From NCBI GenBank assembly GCA_024516035.1, contig CM044959.1:18434525-18498524 (forward strand): a stretch of DNA of 64,000 nucleotides, written 5' to 3'. Positions within the stretch are counted from its first letter, which is position 1. Each line of letters starts with the position of its first letter. Both the position numbers and the translations under genes were made by a program. Source of the DNA: Bactericera cockerelli. Its lineage: Eukaryota; Arthropoda; Insecta; Hemiptera; Triozidae. Below, piece after piece: positions 10,621-22,445 of this stretch. The notes under the pieces are model-generated. The model was not told the origin of the DNA and ran no database searches. It worked only from the letters and a program-made list of their open reading frames with translations.

Positions 10621-10699
10621 GGCCACTTCCCTGTAAATCAAAAGATTATAATTAATTGTTTAAAAAAAAAAAAAAACACCTTCGAGTAGAAATACACAC

Positions 10700-11000
10700 A
10701 AATGCTGAGTAATAATAATAATTCTTTTTCTTTGTGTTATTATGTCACAATTTTAGTGGGTAGCGCAGAATCATAGGACTTTACCACTTTAATTTACAAT
10801 ATCTTGTATTTTTTTGCCTATGATTTTGCCACTGGTCGCTGCTTCACATCAAAGCAGCTACTCATTTTTCATCACGAGGTATGAGTGGACCCCAAACATC
10901 CAAGTACAGAGCAGAAAAATTCCTACACCGCTGGGGATCGAACCCAGGTCACCATGTGTGCAATGCCTAGCGCGCTAACTCACTCTGCCACAGTGACTAC
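10700..11000 (-). mobile_element. SINE family D, full-length copy
   Basis: On the minus strand there is a tRNA-like head (gtggcagagtgagttagcg as A-box, ctgggttcgatccccagc as B-box). The body matches 30.9 kb and 0.84 kb, and there is an ATT simple-repeat tail. The head's B-box arm is intact, consistent with pol III transcription of the source. Confidence 0.85.
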
Positions 11001-11337
11001 TCAAATGCTGAGTATGACTTCCTACAAGGAAAGATTAACATCAAAAAGGGGTTTGGACAAAGAAGATTCTCATCACTGGCAAGAACTTTTTATAACAGCC
11101 AACAACATGGGTTCTGAATTTGTTTACTATATGATTTATGAATCATATGATGTTGTAAGCTTATGGTCTGTTTTAGTGACTTAGTGTGTGGTGTTTTAAG
11201 GTTTGGTTTGTTATATGTTTTTCTTTTCTAGTTATTATATTTGTGTTAATCAAATACTCGAACTTGCTTTACTAAATCTTTGCTGAAATTGAGACTTGAA
11301 CCACCAAGCTTAGTAGGTCAGTTAGTTTGTTATATGT

Positions 11338-11425
11338 GCTTACCATGTAATGCTGTAAGGTTAGTGTTACTTGTATTTGCTTACCGTATGATGCTGTAAA
11401 GTTAGGGTCAGGGCTCCGGCGTGCT
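11338..11425. repeat. 41-bp tandem duplication of a splice donor
   Basis: The sequence gcttaccatgtaatgctgtaa at 11338 is repeated as gcttaccgtatgatgctgtaa at 11379. The copies carry the last bases of the exon at 11385-11465 plus its donor. The offset of 41 is not a multiple of three. Confidence 0.7.
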
Positions 11426-11465
11426 CCTGGGTTTGAGTCACTCCAAGTTGTTGCAGTTGTTGTAG
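11385..11465 (-). CDS. 81-bp exon of the Q/N-rich gene
   Basis: It lies between acceptor ttccctgtttcag and donor CATACG|GTAAGC. The 27 codons are all open in phase 0: LQQLQQLGVTQTQEHAGALT, then LTLQHHT. It is Q-rich like the large exon at 1511-2588, on the same strand, and phase-compatible with its neighbour at 11965. I am fairly sure it is a real exon, but no family can be named. Confidence 0.65.
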
Positions 11466-11964
11466 CTGAAACAGGGAAAATAAGATCATAATGTTTATAT
11501 AAAAAAAAAGATGATAAGAAACATTGTATGAAGGTACTTATACATTCCAATATTTTTCTCTTCTAGTCTCCTATTGGTGTTATATCTTCCTATTTCATGG
11601 GAGTGGGTCCTATCACAAACAAATATATTTTTCCCTGTGGGTGACTTTACCTACAATTTATAAGTAATTTTTTGAGTATTTATTAAGATCTATGTGAGAG
11701 AGTACAGGATCAATCACATTCATTCAATCAATCACAAATTGAATTTTATTATTAATTAGTACTATATAACCTGAATAGCTTACTATATCTACCCAGGCAT
11801 TATTCTCTTATTTATTTTTAAACAAGAGTTATTCCAAAGGGGGTAAATCAATGACTAATATATAACTACATACAATATATATTATTATGATTACTTCAGT
11901 GGAAAAAGAATACATTTCAAGCTCATTATATAATTGATATATAAAAAAAATTGTTTCTGCTTAC

Positions 11965-12078
11965 TTGTTGTTGTGTGAGCAGTAGAGAGCCGCCGGTTCG
12001 CCCGTCTACAAGGCCCTGGGGTAGAGAGTCCACGGTGTTGCTACCCTTATACCCGGGGGTAAAGAGTTCCCGATGTTG
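11965..12078 (-). CDS. Exon of the Q/N-rich gene, acceptor uncertain
   Basis: The donor CAACAACAA|GTAAGC closes a frame reading LPQGLVDGRTGGSLLLTQQQ. The frame is open back to a TAG at 12079-12081, whose AG could be the acceptor. A stronger acceptor (ttctccttgcag) sits at 12130, but all three frames between it and 12079 contain stops. The acceptor region consists of three degenerate copies of a roughly 45-bp unit (GGGTAGCAACA...GGACTC...CCCC), so the original acceptor has probably been multiplied. The donor end is secure; the start is not. Confidence 0.5.
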
Positions 12079-12399
12079 CTACCCCGAGACCAAGGGGTTA
12101 GGAGTCCAGAATAAATCTACCCTTGTTTCCTGCAAGGAGAAATGTGGAAAATGGATATTAACTTTATTAAATTTATTTAACTAAATGTATAGCTGCCCCG
12201 AGTCAATCTTGCCTAGCCTTGGTGGGACCAGAAATACCATACAGGGATTTTAAGTGTAGCAATCACCATAATCATTTGTTATGACCTGATGTAATTTTTT
12301 GCCTTATTATTAAGAGATAATAGGTACCTAGTTGGTAACTGCCAAGCTTTGTGTAGTTGACGGGATAAAAGTGCTAGAAATGTAACATGAACTTTTTAG

Positions 12400-12520
12400 G
12401 TGAGCAGATCCCACAAAATATTTGGATTTTTTTCCCTAATTTATAATAGTATGAGACCAACTTATAAGACTCTGATAAATTTGAGGGTTAGGTGATAGAA
12501 AATACTTGAGCATTAACCTC
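12400..12520 (+). mobile_element. SINE family B, fragment
   Basis: It matches the 3' body of the copies at 34.3 and 47.5 kb: ttataagactctga, gggttaggtgatagaaaata, cttgagcattaacctc. The tRNA-like head is missing and the copy is diverged. Confidence 0.55.
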
Positions 12521-12631
12521 ATATAAATTTTGTTTTTTAAAAGATTTTTTAGATGATTTTCAATAACTGCTTATTAACATAACTTCTGTCCTTAGTAGCT
12601 TCTTAGCTCTAAATTAAGCAGGGAAACTTAC

Positions 12632-12691
12632 GGTATATGACTGAGGGGAGAACGTGTTTATTTGTCCTGTTCCAACCTTTGAGTACAAAGT
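12632..12691 (-). CDS. 60-bp exon of the Q/N-rich gene (most upstream exon seen)
   Basis: It lies between acceptor ttatattgcag and donor ATATACC|GTAAGT. The twenty codons are open in phase 0, reading TLYSKVGTGQINTF and then SPQSYT. Both splice sites are strong and the length is a multiple of three. No further upstream exon was recognised between here and the right edge, so the next intron is long or the gene's 5' end lies beyond the window. Confidence 0.65.
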
Positions 12692-15600
12692 CTGCAATAT
12701 AATAGAGAAAACAAAATATACACATTATAATATTTTTAAAATGATTGAAAATTGTTTACTATCATATTTAAGTATTGATTGAGTGGGTAGGTCTGTACCC
12801 AGTCTTTCAATTAATTTGATGTATTGCATAAGGAGGGAAAACATAATTGTATCTCAATAAATGATGACAAACGTATGCACAAAAACTACATAATTATGAT
12901 TATGCAAAACAATACTGTCATATTTAATTAGGTAGGTTTACTTAATTTTATGTATTCTCATCATTCAAAATAAATAATAATATTCCTATTTTGAGGTTGA
13001 GGAACAACTCAAAATAATGTTTAAATTTATTTAAATAAATTCAAAAATGCTGGTTAATTAATTAGTTCATTTAAATATTAATAAAAAAAATTATTTAAAA
13101 AAATAATATCTTATTTCTATCAGTCTATTTATATGATTATTAATATTTAAGACAAGATTTTTGTTGAAATCAAAATGATTCTTTTGATATGTTTTCCATA
13201 CATTGAATTTTATTTCATGGATTTATTTGGTTATTTTAAAATCAAGTTGGTCAGTCAGATTGGTCTGTAAAAAATATACCTATATAAAATTATTATTAAT
13301 TAAGACAAGATTTTATTGAAAAATAAAATGATTCAATTTAGATAAGATTCTTATGATAAATACTATGAATTTATTTCATGGGTTCTTTGCTGATTTTAAG
13401 ATGGTTAATCTATATTTTGTAAATGAGTCTGAAGAAGTATTGCAGGCATATTATTAAATCATATATTATAAGGGTCATTTTAGTTGTGATCATTAAATGA
13501 CTACTTGAGAACTTGAAATCCATTCATTTATAATTATACCCTATCCAAGAAAATAAAGTATGTAGCCCAATGAAATTTCAGAGGAAATATTTCAGAATGA
13601 ACACAAACGCTGAATAAATTTAATGTGAAAAATTATAATGATTGAAAGCTAGATGTAAGCTTGTAGGCATGTTAATATTAATTTCACAGTGAAAACAATC
13701 ACACAATGTTACTTTTATTAATATCAATTAAAAATGTAATGACAGTCTTGGTGATATCAATTTATTTTATAATAGGTAGCTACATAGGTCATCTGATTTT
13801 AATCTTTTTAAGAGAGATCAAAGTAACTGCCTAAAATTTCATTATCTCATCCTGTAAGAAATGGTAATTATTGTTGGACAGCAAAATCAAGATTCTTTTT
13901 TTATTAAAAAATATAAATTCACGGCCAATTCCATAAACAAATTATTCAGTAACATTAGAAAAGCTTTGATTGAAGCAGGGCATTATTGGACAATGGAAAT
14001 GAAATAGAGGTAATACCTTGGAATCTCATGAAACATCTTAAAACCTATCCATTAATATTTATCTGAGGATCTTCAGCTACATAAACATGAAATAATTTAA
14101 CATGGATATTATCAAGTTAAAGAAATTGGATTTTATTTAATAATTGTGACATTGTCAATAATTTGTCAATTGCTCTTTAGAATGATTATTACAATGTCTA
14201 CTTAACCCCTTCATTTTATAAAAAAATCAAATTCAAAGCAGATACCTAGGTAGGAAGATAGATGTTTAGTGGAATTGAATAAATGAAAAATTACCTATGA
14301 CTTTAGGTCACAACATGACAATAAACACGTAGATAAGTGTTAATGATTAACCAAATCATAATTAGGTTGAATTGATACAATTAAGTATTAATTTATTCAT
14401 GTCGAGTTTTTTATTACAAATTAATTACTACAAAAGATAAACATGGAAATCACTTTCGTATATTTTTTAAAAAACACACAAACATAGGTCGGTGTAGTAA
14501 AGGTGTTTTTTGAAAACACTACACTTCAAGGTTTTATTTGATTGACACGAAAGAAACAATGACTAATTAAACAGATTAAAGAGTAATTAGATTAATGAAC
14601 TATTGATCTTTTAATTAATTCTTAAACACTTGAAAAATTAGTCACTAATTTGCTAAAAAAACATTCCAAAGTTTACAAGTTTTTTACGACATCGAACATA
14701 ATTTTTGTAGCTTCAGCCATTTTCCCATGAACTAGCCGTAGTAGCATGTTTACCAACTGTATTTTTTAAGAAATAAAAGTTTTAAAAAAATCGGTCATTG
14801 TTAAAATAAAATAAAAAGACGTTTGGTGGATTTATTTTTTGATTTTGAGGGTATTTAAAAAAAAAAAAATTTCATTTTTTGTCATAATCACTTTCATCTT
14901 GTTATATTTCCTTTCTTGTTAACCACGAAAATAATTGACATATAGAAATTCAGCTTTTCAAGTTGGTGCAACTGAGTATTGGCGGTGTTTATGAAAATCG
15001 CGACTCTCTCTTCTCTTCATAGCACGTTGCTTGCTCAAGTTCCTGAGATGAAAAATTCCTATTGCATTTAATTTGACTTTCCAAAAATTCGGTAAAATAG
15101 ACTTGGTGTAGGTTCAGTCAGAATTAATTTGGTAAGTAAATAATAAAATATTTGATATAGACTTAAAATGGTTACCATTTTTAATGAGTCTATTAGGGTA
15201 AATCCTACCTAACATGTATTTGTACTTTGTACCTATACAATACCTACCTTTTAACAGAATACAGGATCAATAACATTAAGATGTCTACTTAAATCCAGTT
15301 TGTTCTGGCATAAATTCTATGTATTAGCACTATTATAAGCACCAGACTCATGATTTCTTTTAAACTTTCTACATAGCAGCTTAAAAAAAGTTACCTAACT
15401 TATCCAGCCTATCCATCACATTCACCTAGCCCGCCCGCCTTAACATCTTTTGGAAATGCCAGAATTGAATGTAACATGTACCTTCAGCAGCAATCAATCT
15501 ATAAATAATATTCGAGACAAAGAAGAAAACAAAGTGATCCGAGTGACAAAAATCAGAGACCCAAGCATAAAACAAGAATGAGTGCTCAGACACTGGACCA

Positions 15601-18600
15601 GACGAAACCGGCAAGCCACATACCTCCTTATAACATCGGCTAATTAGGAGATTTAAGAAGAGAGGAAAAAAACAGATCTTTCAAGTTTGAATAAAACTTG
15701 TTTTTGTAAATATAATTAAGTACCTATATGAACATCAACTCGCAGCATTACAGCATGGGTATTGACGGTCCACGCAGCTCTTCCATCCTTTGGTATTCTA
15801 GCAAGTGTGTGAGGTATTCAGGAACTAGCAGATTTGGCGCGTCTAATTCCTGTCTGGGTAAATATTTCTGATATTAATGTTACTTTCTGGAATGTCTTGG
15901 TTTCTCCCATTCGTTGCTTTTCCTCTCCTGGGCCCTGGCATAGAAAGAGTTCAGCAGTTGAAAGCCTTTCTGCATGTAGGTACAGGAAATATACTGTCCA
16001 CGACGGAAGTCTGAAGTTAAGCAACGTCTTGTATGGTTAGGATACATATGTAATCATCTTTTTACGAAATCAAGATTTGAGGTAGGTCAGTGACCTGTGG
16101 TGTGAAGAATCCTTTTTGTCAAGTCTCCTGAAGCTGGAAGGCATAGCTAATATTGATAGTAGGTAACATCCTGGGGTCCTGTAGGTCTCCTCTGCACAGG
16201 AGCGGAAGAGGCTGAGGTGATCTTATAAACTGGTACCTATATCGTAAATATTACCACCACAGATTTTAAACCACTTGTCAGATTCTATTTTTTTAGCAAT
16301 GATATTTTCCTCTCTTTGTCTCGAGCATCAACAATGTATGGACTAGCTTAGCTAGAAGCTAATTAATTCGATCTGGCGACCTTCAGACCAAACATCAATG
16401 GTACTGACCACAGAGACTGCACCACGGAAGCATGTTGGCTACCGCGGTACCTACTTATGTACGTATATATCTTCTAACATTACTGAGGATATAAATTATT
16501 AATCGTAGGTACTTAGGATATTATCTTCGTTTTTTTCTTCTTCTTTATAACTATGAAATTTAGATATGCGCAATTCTATGTTTACTTTTTTCGCTCGGAC
16601 ACACACAGAAGGGAATCTCGTTTCAATAATATACATAATTATCATGTACAAGTTTATCACTCACGAGATAGATGACGTATAATACACCTTATTATGTAAT
16701 AGGTTCAGGAGATTTTCCCATTTTCAATGAAACATTAAGTATGGGGTCTTCGCTTTGAAGACGAGTTAATGAACCCTAATGTTTCAAATTATTTCATTGT
16801 ACAACACAACGCTAATGTGTAACTTGAGTGTCAATATTAATAAATATATCTACATGCAAAGTGTCAGAAGATAGCCAGGAACCGCCACTTGGTCCATGAG
16901 AACAAATCAGCAGCGGGAGAAACGTAGGTGTCACATTCATCTGAGAGTAAGGTAGGATCTATGATATAATACTTCGCATTGGGTACTTATGTTCAGGACT
17001 TTAGTTTACTCACCTCATTAATTATTCTAGATTTAGTGCCAAGAAAATTAACATTTTTATTAGACTTACGTATACAATATTCTCAGACTAACTAACAAAC
17101 CGTAGAAATAAAGTATCAACTAACTATGTAGGTATGTAATATGCATTTTATATTTTCAATTAGGCATATGCAAGTATACTGTGCATATGTGTAGGTACCA
17201 AGTTCACCAAGTTGGAACATAAAAAATAGTAGGACCAAATAAGAAAGAGCGATTTTGAAATGTATGTATTTTCCTACAAGTTTCGTAATGTTAGTAGCCC
17301 ATAACAAGCTCTACATAGATAATAGAATACATTACCTAAGTTTTAAACTTCCTTGTCCCTAACTTTAAAACAACCTTTAAAATCCTTAAACTACTTTCAA
17401 CTCTGTTCCAACCCAAAGTGTCTCCAACTTTCCAACTACCTTAGGTTATCGACAAATAAACATTGTGTGATGAAATTGCTGATATCATACATAGGTACCT
17501 TTTTAATCATAATTATGAAAATCTGGTTTTTATCTCTTATCCAGATCTTCGTCTCTTGACAAAACCAGTTTTCATCTCTGATGATCGTGTCTCAAATCGG
17601 TGGAATTATTTCACCAAGATAATTTTCATTTCCAAGAACAAAATAATTCAAAGTTAAAACTGTCACATTAAGTGTTTTGTAATTGGATAGTCTTGAAATC
17701 GAGCCTGATGGATTGAAAAATTTGATAAGTATCTGCCAATCTCCATTGTGCAGACCATTATAATGAACTCGCCAATCACTGCCAATGTTCTGACACCCAA
17801 GCCGGGAGATGTTGTCTCATTCATCAAGACCAGAGATATTTTTTATTCCATCACTGTGATTTATCACCTCTGGTTTATTGCTCTTGAAATTCTTCAACCT
17901 ACTCAAAACGTTTGTGTCACGGTCCAACTCATGTCGTGGAGCTGTTAATGCGGAAATTCGCAAGTTATACATTCCGGATGGTTTGCTAAATATAATGAGT
18001 GATGGGTCCATGCGAGGTCGCCAGTTAAGATAACGGCCATGTCTTGAGTTATTAAATACGTTTTTATGCTCAGACAACGCCGGGTACTCCACATCATTCA
18101 TATTTGAAGTCAGGAGGAAAAGTAAAGAAGAAATAGAAAAGAAAGGCAGATTTTCCTCTATGGAATCGACACATGACAGCTCAGTAAACCCAGAGTGTGA
18201 TGATAAATATTTAACTTGTCAGATTATATGATCGGAAAATTACCGCCGGAGTTAATTTTCCTCTCGCACATTTTCCATGCGACTCTTTTTTCTCTCCTTA
18301 TAAATAAATACATTATTAGCGTATCACAATTGATCGCTTTAGGCACTGTTAATTGAATTAGCTTATCTTCCGTATGTTGCTCCTTTTCTTCCATCAGCTG
18401 AGTGAGAGTCAGCGTCACTAGCTAGTGTGAGATGTGTTAGATTAAAATGTTGTGATTGTTACAACATAAGAGTTTTTATTCTTAATCCAATAATTGTGCT
18501 CCAGGTTTGCAAACTAATAGGGTAGAACAGAAACATATGAATGAACCCCTCAACAATTTCAATATACCCTCTCTGGAATTGAATTTGTAACAAGGTGGAT

Positions 18601-20229
18601 CATAGGGAGAGGCGGAACTCAGAGACCTTTGTATACCGGAATACGCTTTGAAAACACCATACCACAAGATGCTAATGAAAATCCATTTTTCCCTCCAAAA
18701 CCCATTTGTCAAAGATGATGTCGTACATGAGATGATGGATGAATGAACGAGCAATAGCTACGCCTTGTCAAACACGCGCCCGAGGTAACATAAAACTACA
18801 CATTAATAAACAAATCACCATTAGCTTACCAAGTTAGCTGATAGCATTGCGCTCTGAACTTTGAACCTTGTGGGTCATGGATTTGATATCTATCTGAAGA
18901 AAATATTTATGACGGAATATTTTTTTCCCCCGATTAACAAACTTACATTTTGGGTTGAGAAGATGTCACATAGTTCACATAATAGAACAAAAATGACATT
19001 AATGATTGATACTGAGACTCACGCCCATTAGACCACTGTATCCAATAAATGTATGCAATCTAATAGCTCTTGAATACCAAAATAATAAACACTTCATTTA
19101 GAACAGTTTAAGGACTCCATCAATCTTCAATCCTACGATGACAAACGATTGAAAATTGCATAAATAATAAAGATCAGTATCACACCTTCTTCATTCCGTA
19201 ACCACTACCATGCGATAAAAGAACATCAAGAAGATAAGAATAATATGGATCAAAATACCTATGTGGTAACAATGAAGCCACCCCTAGAGGTAAATTGAGA
19301 GTCAAAGGGTCTGACTAGGGCAGCTGATTCAGAAGTACAGCTACAGAACCGGTCTTTTGCTATTATACCTCTCCTTTTTGTAACTATTCCTTCCGCTGAA
19401 ATACAGCACAATCCCTGTAGGGTGTTCCCAAAGTGTGGCACATCAGTCGAGCGGTCAATACTGGGGTGTTGAATTATCTTAATGTACAGATGTGAGAGGA
19501 AGAAGAAACGGTCTGCCAGGAATTGTTGGTTAATGAACTGCACACGAGAGGCACTAGTTACCCACTAAATTGGCACTTTTGGTCGGATTTATCTTTCCTT
19601 TACCTAATAATTTTGAGAACCCCTCGTGTTATTTATTCAATTTAGTACAAAAGTAATAATAAGTTGTTTAGTGTATAATTTTGGGGTGTTGGGTTTTTTT
19701 AGTTTGTTCCTATTGTTACCTCATATTTTGGTGTTTCCTCGAAGATTTTCCGTGTGTTTTTCTAACTAGGTAGGTAAGTCAGGAGCCTCTTGAGTCTGAA
19801 GTACTTTAACATAAACATGGTGATGAGACATGACAGGCTTTTCAAAACTTTTGTCCCTGAATAAATGTCAAATGTTAAGGTTGGTGCTTTCTTTTCATAC
19901 ATACTTACACATTGCACACCTTTCTCAGAGGATTTTTCTTGTGCGGTTTAAGCCAGCCGTGAATAAAGGCAAAAGTGTCTGAGGAAGACCCATGCAGGTC
20001 TTATTTGGATGACATTGATTGATCGGAGAGAGTTTCAACACCTAAATGATTTTCTGAAAACTCTCTGAAGTTGGTTTTTAAATCCGAAGAAGTGAGATGA
20101 GTGTGTAAAAACTTGCAATTAATTACTGCCATAATACACATTGAAATTGATAACAGTTTGTAATCAATTACCTTTATCGTAATTCAATCGAAATGATGGT
20201 TCTGCAACGCCAATAAAACAAAGTAAACA
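12692..20229. other. Long AT-rich intron or intergenic region
   Basis: No convincing exon is present. A diverged direct duplication of about 165 bp (taagacaagatttttgttga... and aagacaagattttattgaaa...) lies at 13140-13405. A possible 5S-SINE relic (gaagttaagcaacgtcttg) lies at 15985-16110. A GC-richer patch at 14960-15131 ends in a plus-strand donor-like AATTTG|GTAAGTAAA. The frames at 17817-18101 and 19259-19543 have no recognisable content. Confidence 0.5.
15985..16110 (+). mobile_element. Possible 5S-derived SINE relic
   Basis: The words ccacgacggaagtctgaagt and taagcaacgtcttgtatggt resemble the 5S box-A region of the other 5S SINEs. Box C and the body are not clear, so this may be a decayed copy or chance. 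Confidence 0.3.
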
Positions 20230-20232
20230 AAC

Positions 20233-21427
20233 ATGGAAAGCATTGTGCAAATGATCTTGATTTCATCGATGGAAAGAGAGCGGATTTTTTACAACATCAC
20301 TGACTTTAGTAAATGTTTTGACAGGATAAATCACAACCTGTTACTTTCAAAACTTAAGGGTCTTGGAGTGCATGGTAGTCTTCTAGTCTGGCTTGAAAGC
20401 TTTCACATCAATCGCAGGCAAGTTGTGAGGCTAAAATGTGTTCCGGGGCCTGAAAACTGTTATAAAAATGACATCAAATCTGAGCCGTTCAACGTACCTT
20501 CAGGTTGTATACAGGGTGGTCATCTCTCAGGTATTCTCTTCCTTTGTTTTATAAATGATATTATTACCACCCTCTCGCCAGAAGTCTTTGGATGGCTCTT
20601 TGCTGATGACTTTAAAATTGCCATGAGAGTCCGGGGACCAGCCGATACACAGATCATGCAGGAGGTGTTGCGGCGCCTGCACTGCTGGTGTCAAGATAAC
20701 CTGATGGAGCTAAACCTGAGCAAATGTAAAGTGATGACTTACCATACTATAAGAAACCCCTATATCTTTACATATACACTCGACAACACTCCTATAATTC
20801 GAGTAAATCAAATGAAGGACTTGGGCGTTACTTTTGAACAAAATCTCAAGTTCAACACACATTATATGAACATTAAAAGTAAAGCCCTTAGACTGCTAGG
20901 CTTCCTCTATAGACATACTCAAGATTTCAGAAATGTGAATACCCTTAAAACACTTTATTATGCTTATGTCCGCTCTGGTCTTGAGTATTGTTCTATAGTA
21001 TGGTCGCCGCAGTATAAAGTTCATATGAAATCCCTAGAATCAGTCCAACACAAATTTCTGAGAACAATTGCATACAAACAAAAAAAATCCCATTGTAAAC
21101 CATGACTATAATAACATCATGCAAGAAAATAACATCATGAGTCTGGAAAATAGAAGAAAGTTACAAGACCTACTTTTCCTATTTAAAATCCTTCACAATA
21201 AAGTAGACTCTCCAGAACTTCTAGGTAAAATAAATTTTAGAATAAACTCAAGACACACAAGACTAGACCATACATTCAAAACCAAGAGAAGTCACACAAA
21301 CATTGCTCAGCATTGCCCCATCAGGCGAATTCAGGATCTTGGGAACATCATTAGCGATGCAGGTGTTGACATCTTCCTCTGCACAGAGAGCGATTTGATT
21401 GACACATTCAATTTTGTTATTGAATAA
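20233..21427 (+). pseudogene. Non-LTR (LINE) reverse transcriptase fragment, frameshifted
   Basis: This is a reverse transcriptase of the jockey/CR1-like LINE type. The first frame (20233-21105) carries, in order: DFSKCFDRINHNLL (motif A, catalytic D), PSGCIQGGHLSGILFLCFINDI (motif B region; 22 residues at about 94-115, with altered residues versus the usual PQGSVLGP), FADDFKIAM (motif C, the DD pair intact), NLSKCKVM (motif D) and an LGVTFEQNLKF thumb-side motif. A frameshift at an A8 run near 21090 moves the C-terminal part into the next frame (21068-21427). No endonuclease or ORF1 is seen, so the copy is 5'-truncated. It is a dead copy with a still readable polymerase core. The clade assignment is inference from motif style. 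Confidence 0.85.
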
Positions 21428-21448
21428 GTTTATGTACTATGTATTTTT

Positions 21449-21484
<36 letters not shown>

Positions 21485-21545
21485 ACATTATAAAAATGGA
21501 GTAATTTCTCCGTGAACTTAACCAAAAAAAAAAAAAAAAAATCAC
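21428..21545 (+). mobile_element. 3' tail of the LINE copy
   Basis: After the last stop comes a short AT-rich stretch, a run of about 30 T, a 50-base segment with atggagtaatttctccgtga, and then an A17 tract. The A-run probably marks the 3' end of the element. The T-run is unexplained. Confidence 0.5.
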
Positions 21546-21840
21546 CTATTATCATTCTTCTAGCTACTTCTCTGAATGAGCCTCTACTTTTCAATCAACT
21601 TATTATCAAATACGAAGACACCCTAGGGAGCCATCGAGGACCCTATAATTAACAAAGGAGAAATTCCCGAACAAATAGAATGAAATAAACTGTCCCTTCG
21701 TAACCCCTTTGAACCTAAATGCTCTCCAAGTCTACACTTTGACAGGGCCGTGAAGTCAGGTCCATCAGGAAGCAAAACCTGAGCACGAAGAAGACCGTGT
21801 CATTCAAAATTTATGTTAAGAATTTAGATATAATTAATTT

Positions 21841-21880
21841 TTAGAGGATGTGCTTCTTGTGCAAGAGGCACATCCTCTAA
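21841..21880. repeat. 18-bp near-perfect hairpin
   Basis: Arms ttagaggatgtgcttctt and aagaggcacatcctctaa pair over 18 positions with one G-T wobble, around a four-base loop. It is too short for a typical animal pre-miRNA. It stands alone in AT-rich DNA. Confidence 0.75.
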
Positions 21881-22224
21881 ATCTACACATTAAAAGAAGA
21901 TTGATTGCAAGATAATCAACAATTAGAAGAGCCCCTGAAAAACTTTTTACATAATAATCAAAACGCAAAATGAACGATGTTATTATATCCGTTTTCCGGT
22001 GTCTAATTTTCATCTTTTCTTAATGAATGGGAGGTTCTTTATTTACATATTTTTCCTCTTATTAAAGGCTGCTGGTAAAGGAGCATTTTAGTTCCGTATT
22101 TTTATTAACACTTAATTATCTTCTCTTTTTTTTGTCTTCTATTGTTCAAAGCGGGGCCAGCATCTTCCACCCAAGTCAGAGAGGTTCCTACATTTCAATT
22201 AACATAGTATATATATCATACAAA

Positions 22225-22445
22225 CCCCGTCCTCATTTGGACGTTGGATCAAATAGAATCGTTGGTGTTAGGAAGGGCATCCTGCCGTAAAACATGTTCC
22301 ACAACCAACTAACCTCAACCATGAGGTTGAACCATGCCGACCCCAAGTAGGATTGGGAAAAGACAAAGTGAAAGAACCTCAACCATGAGGTTCAACAATG
22401 CCGACCCCAAGTAGGATTGGGAAAAGGCAAAGTGAAAGAAGAAGT
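22225..22445 (+). mobile_element. Retroelement 3' tail with internal 67-bp duplication
   Basis: The word ggtgttaggaagggcatcctgccgtaaaac (30 bases, 22265-22294) is of a kind found in the 3' region of many animal LINE and SINE families. It is followed by two direct copies of a unit of about 67 bases (cctcaaccatgaggtt, atgccgaccccaagtaggat, tgggaaaag). Each unit contains the palindrome aacctcaaccatgaggtt. The family name is not assigned. Confidence 0.5.

Larger units (their letters stand above)
3190..10640. other. Probable low-quality assembly block with distorted homopolymers
   Basis: Homopolymer runs of G, C, A and T are far commoner than on either side; 9190-9260, for example, is almost only G, C and T runs. 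Exon-like blocks are frameshifted. The 5S-SINE copy at 3878-4100, compared with clean copies elsewhere, shows lengthened G runs (ttgggggttgggtgggggacc) and small indels. The change at both edges is abrupt. Exact ORFs and tandem-unit lengths inside it should not be trusted. Confidence 0.75.
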
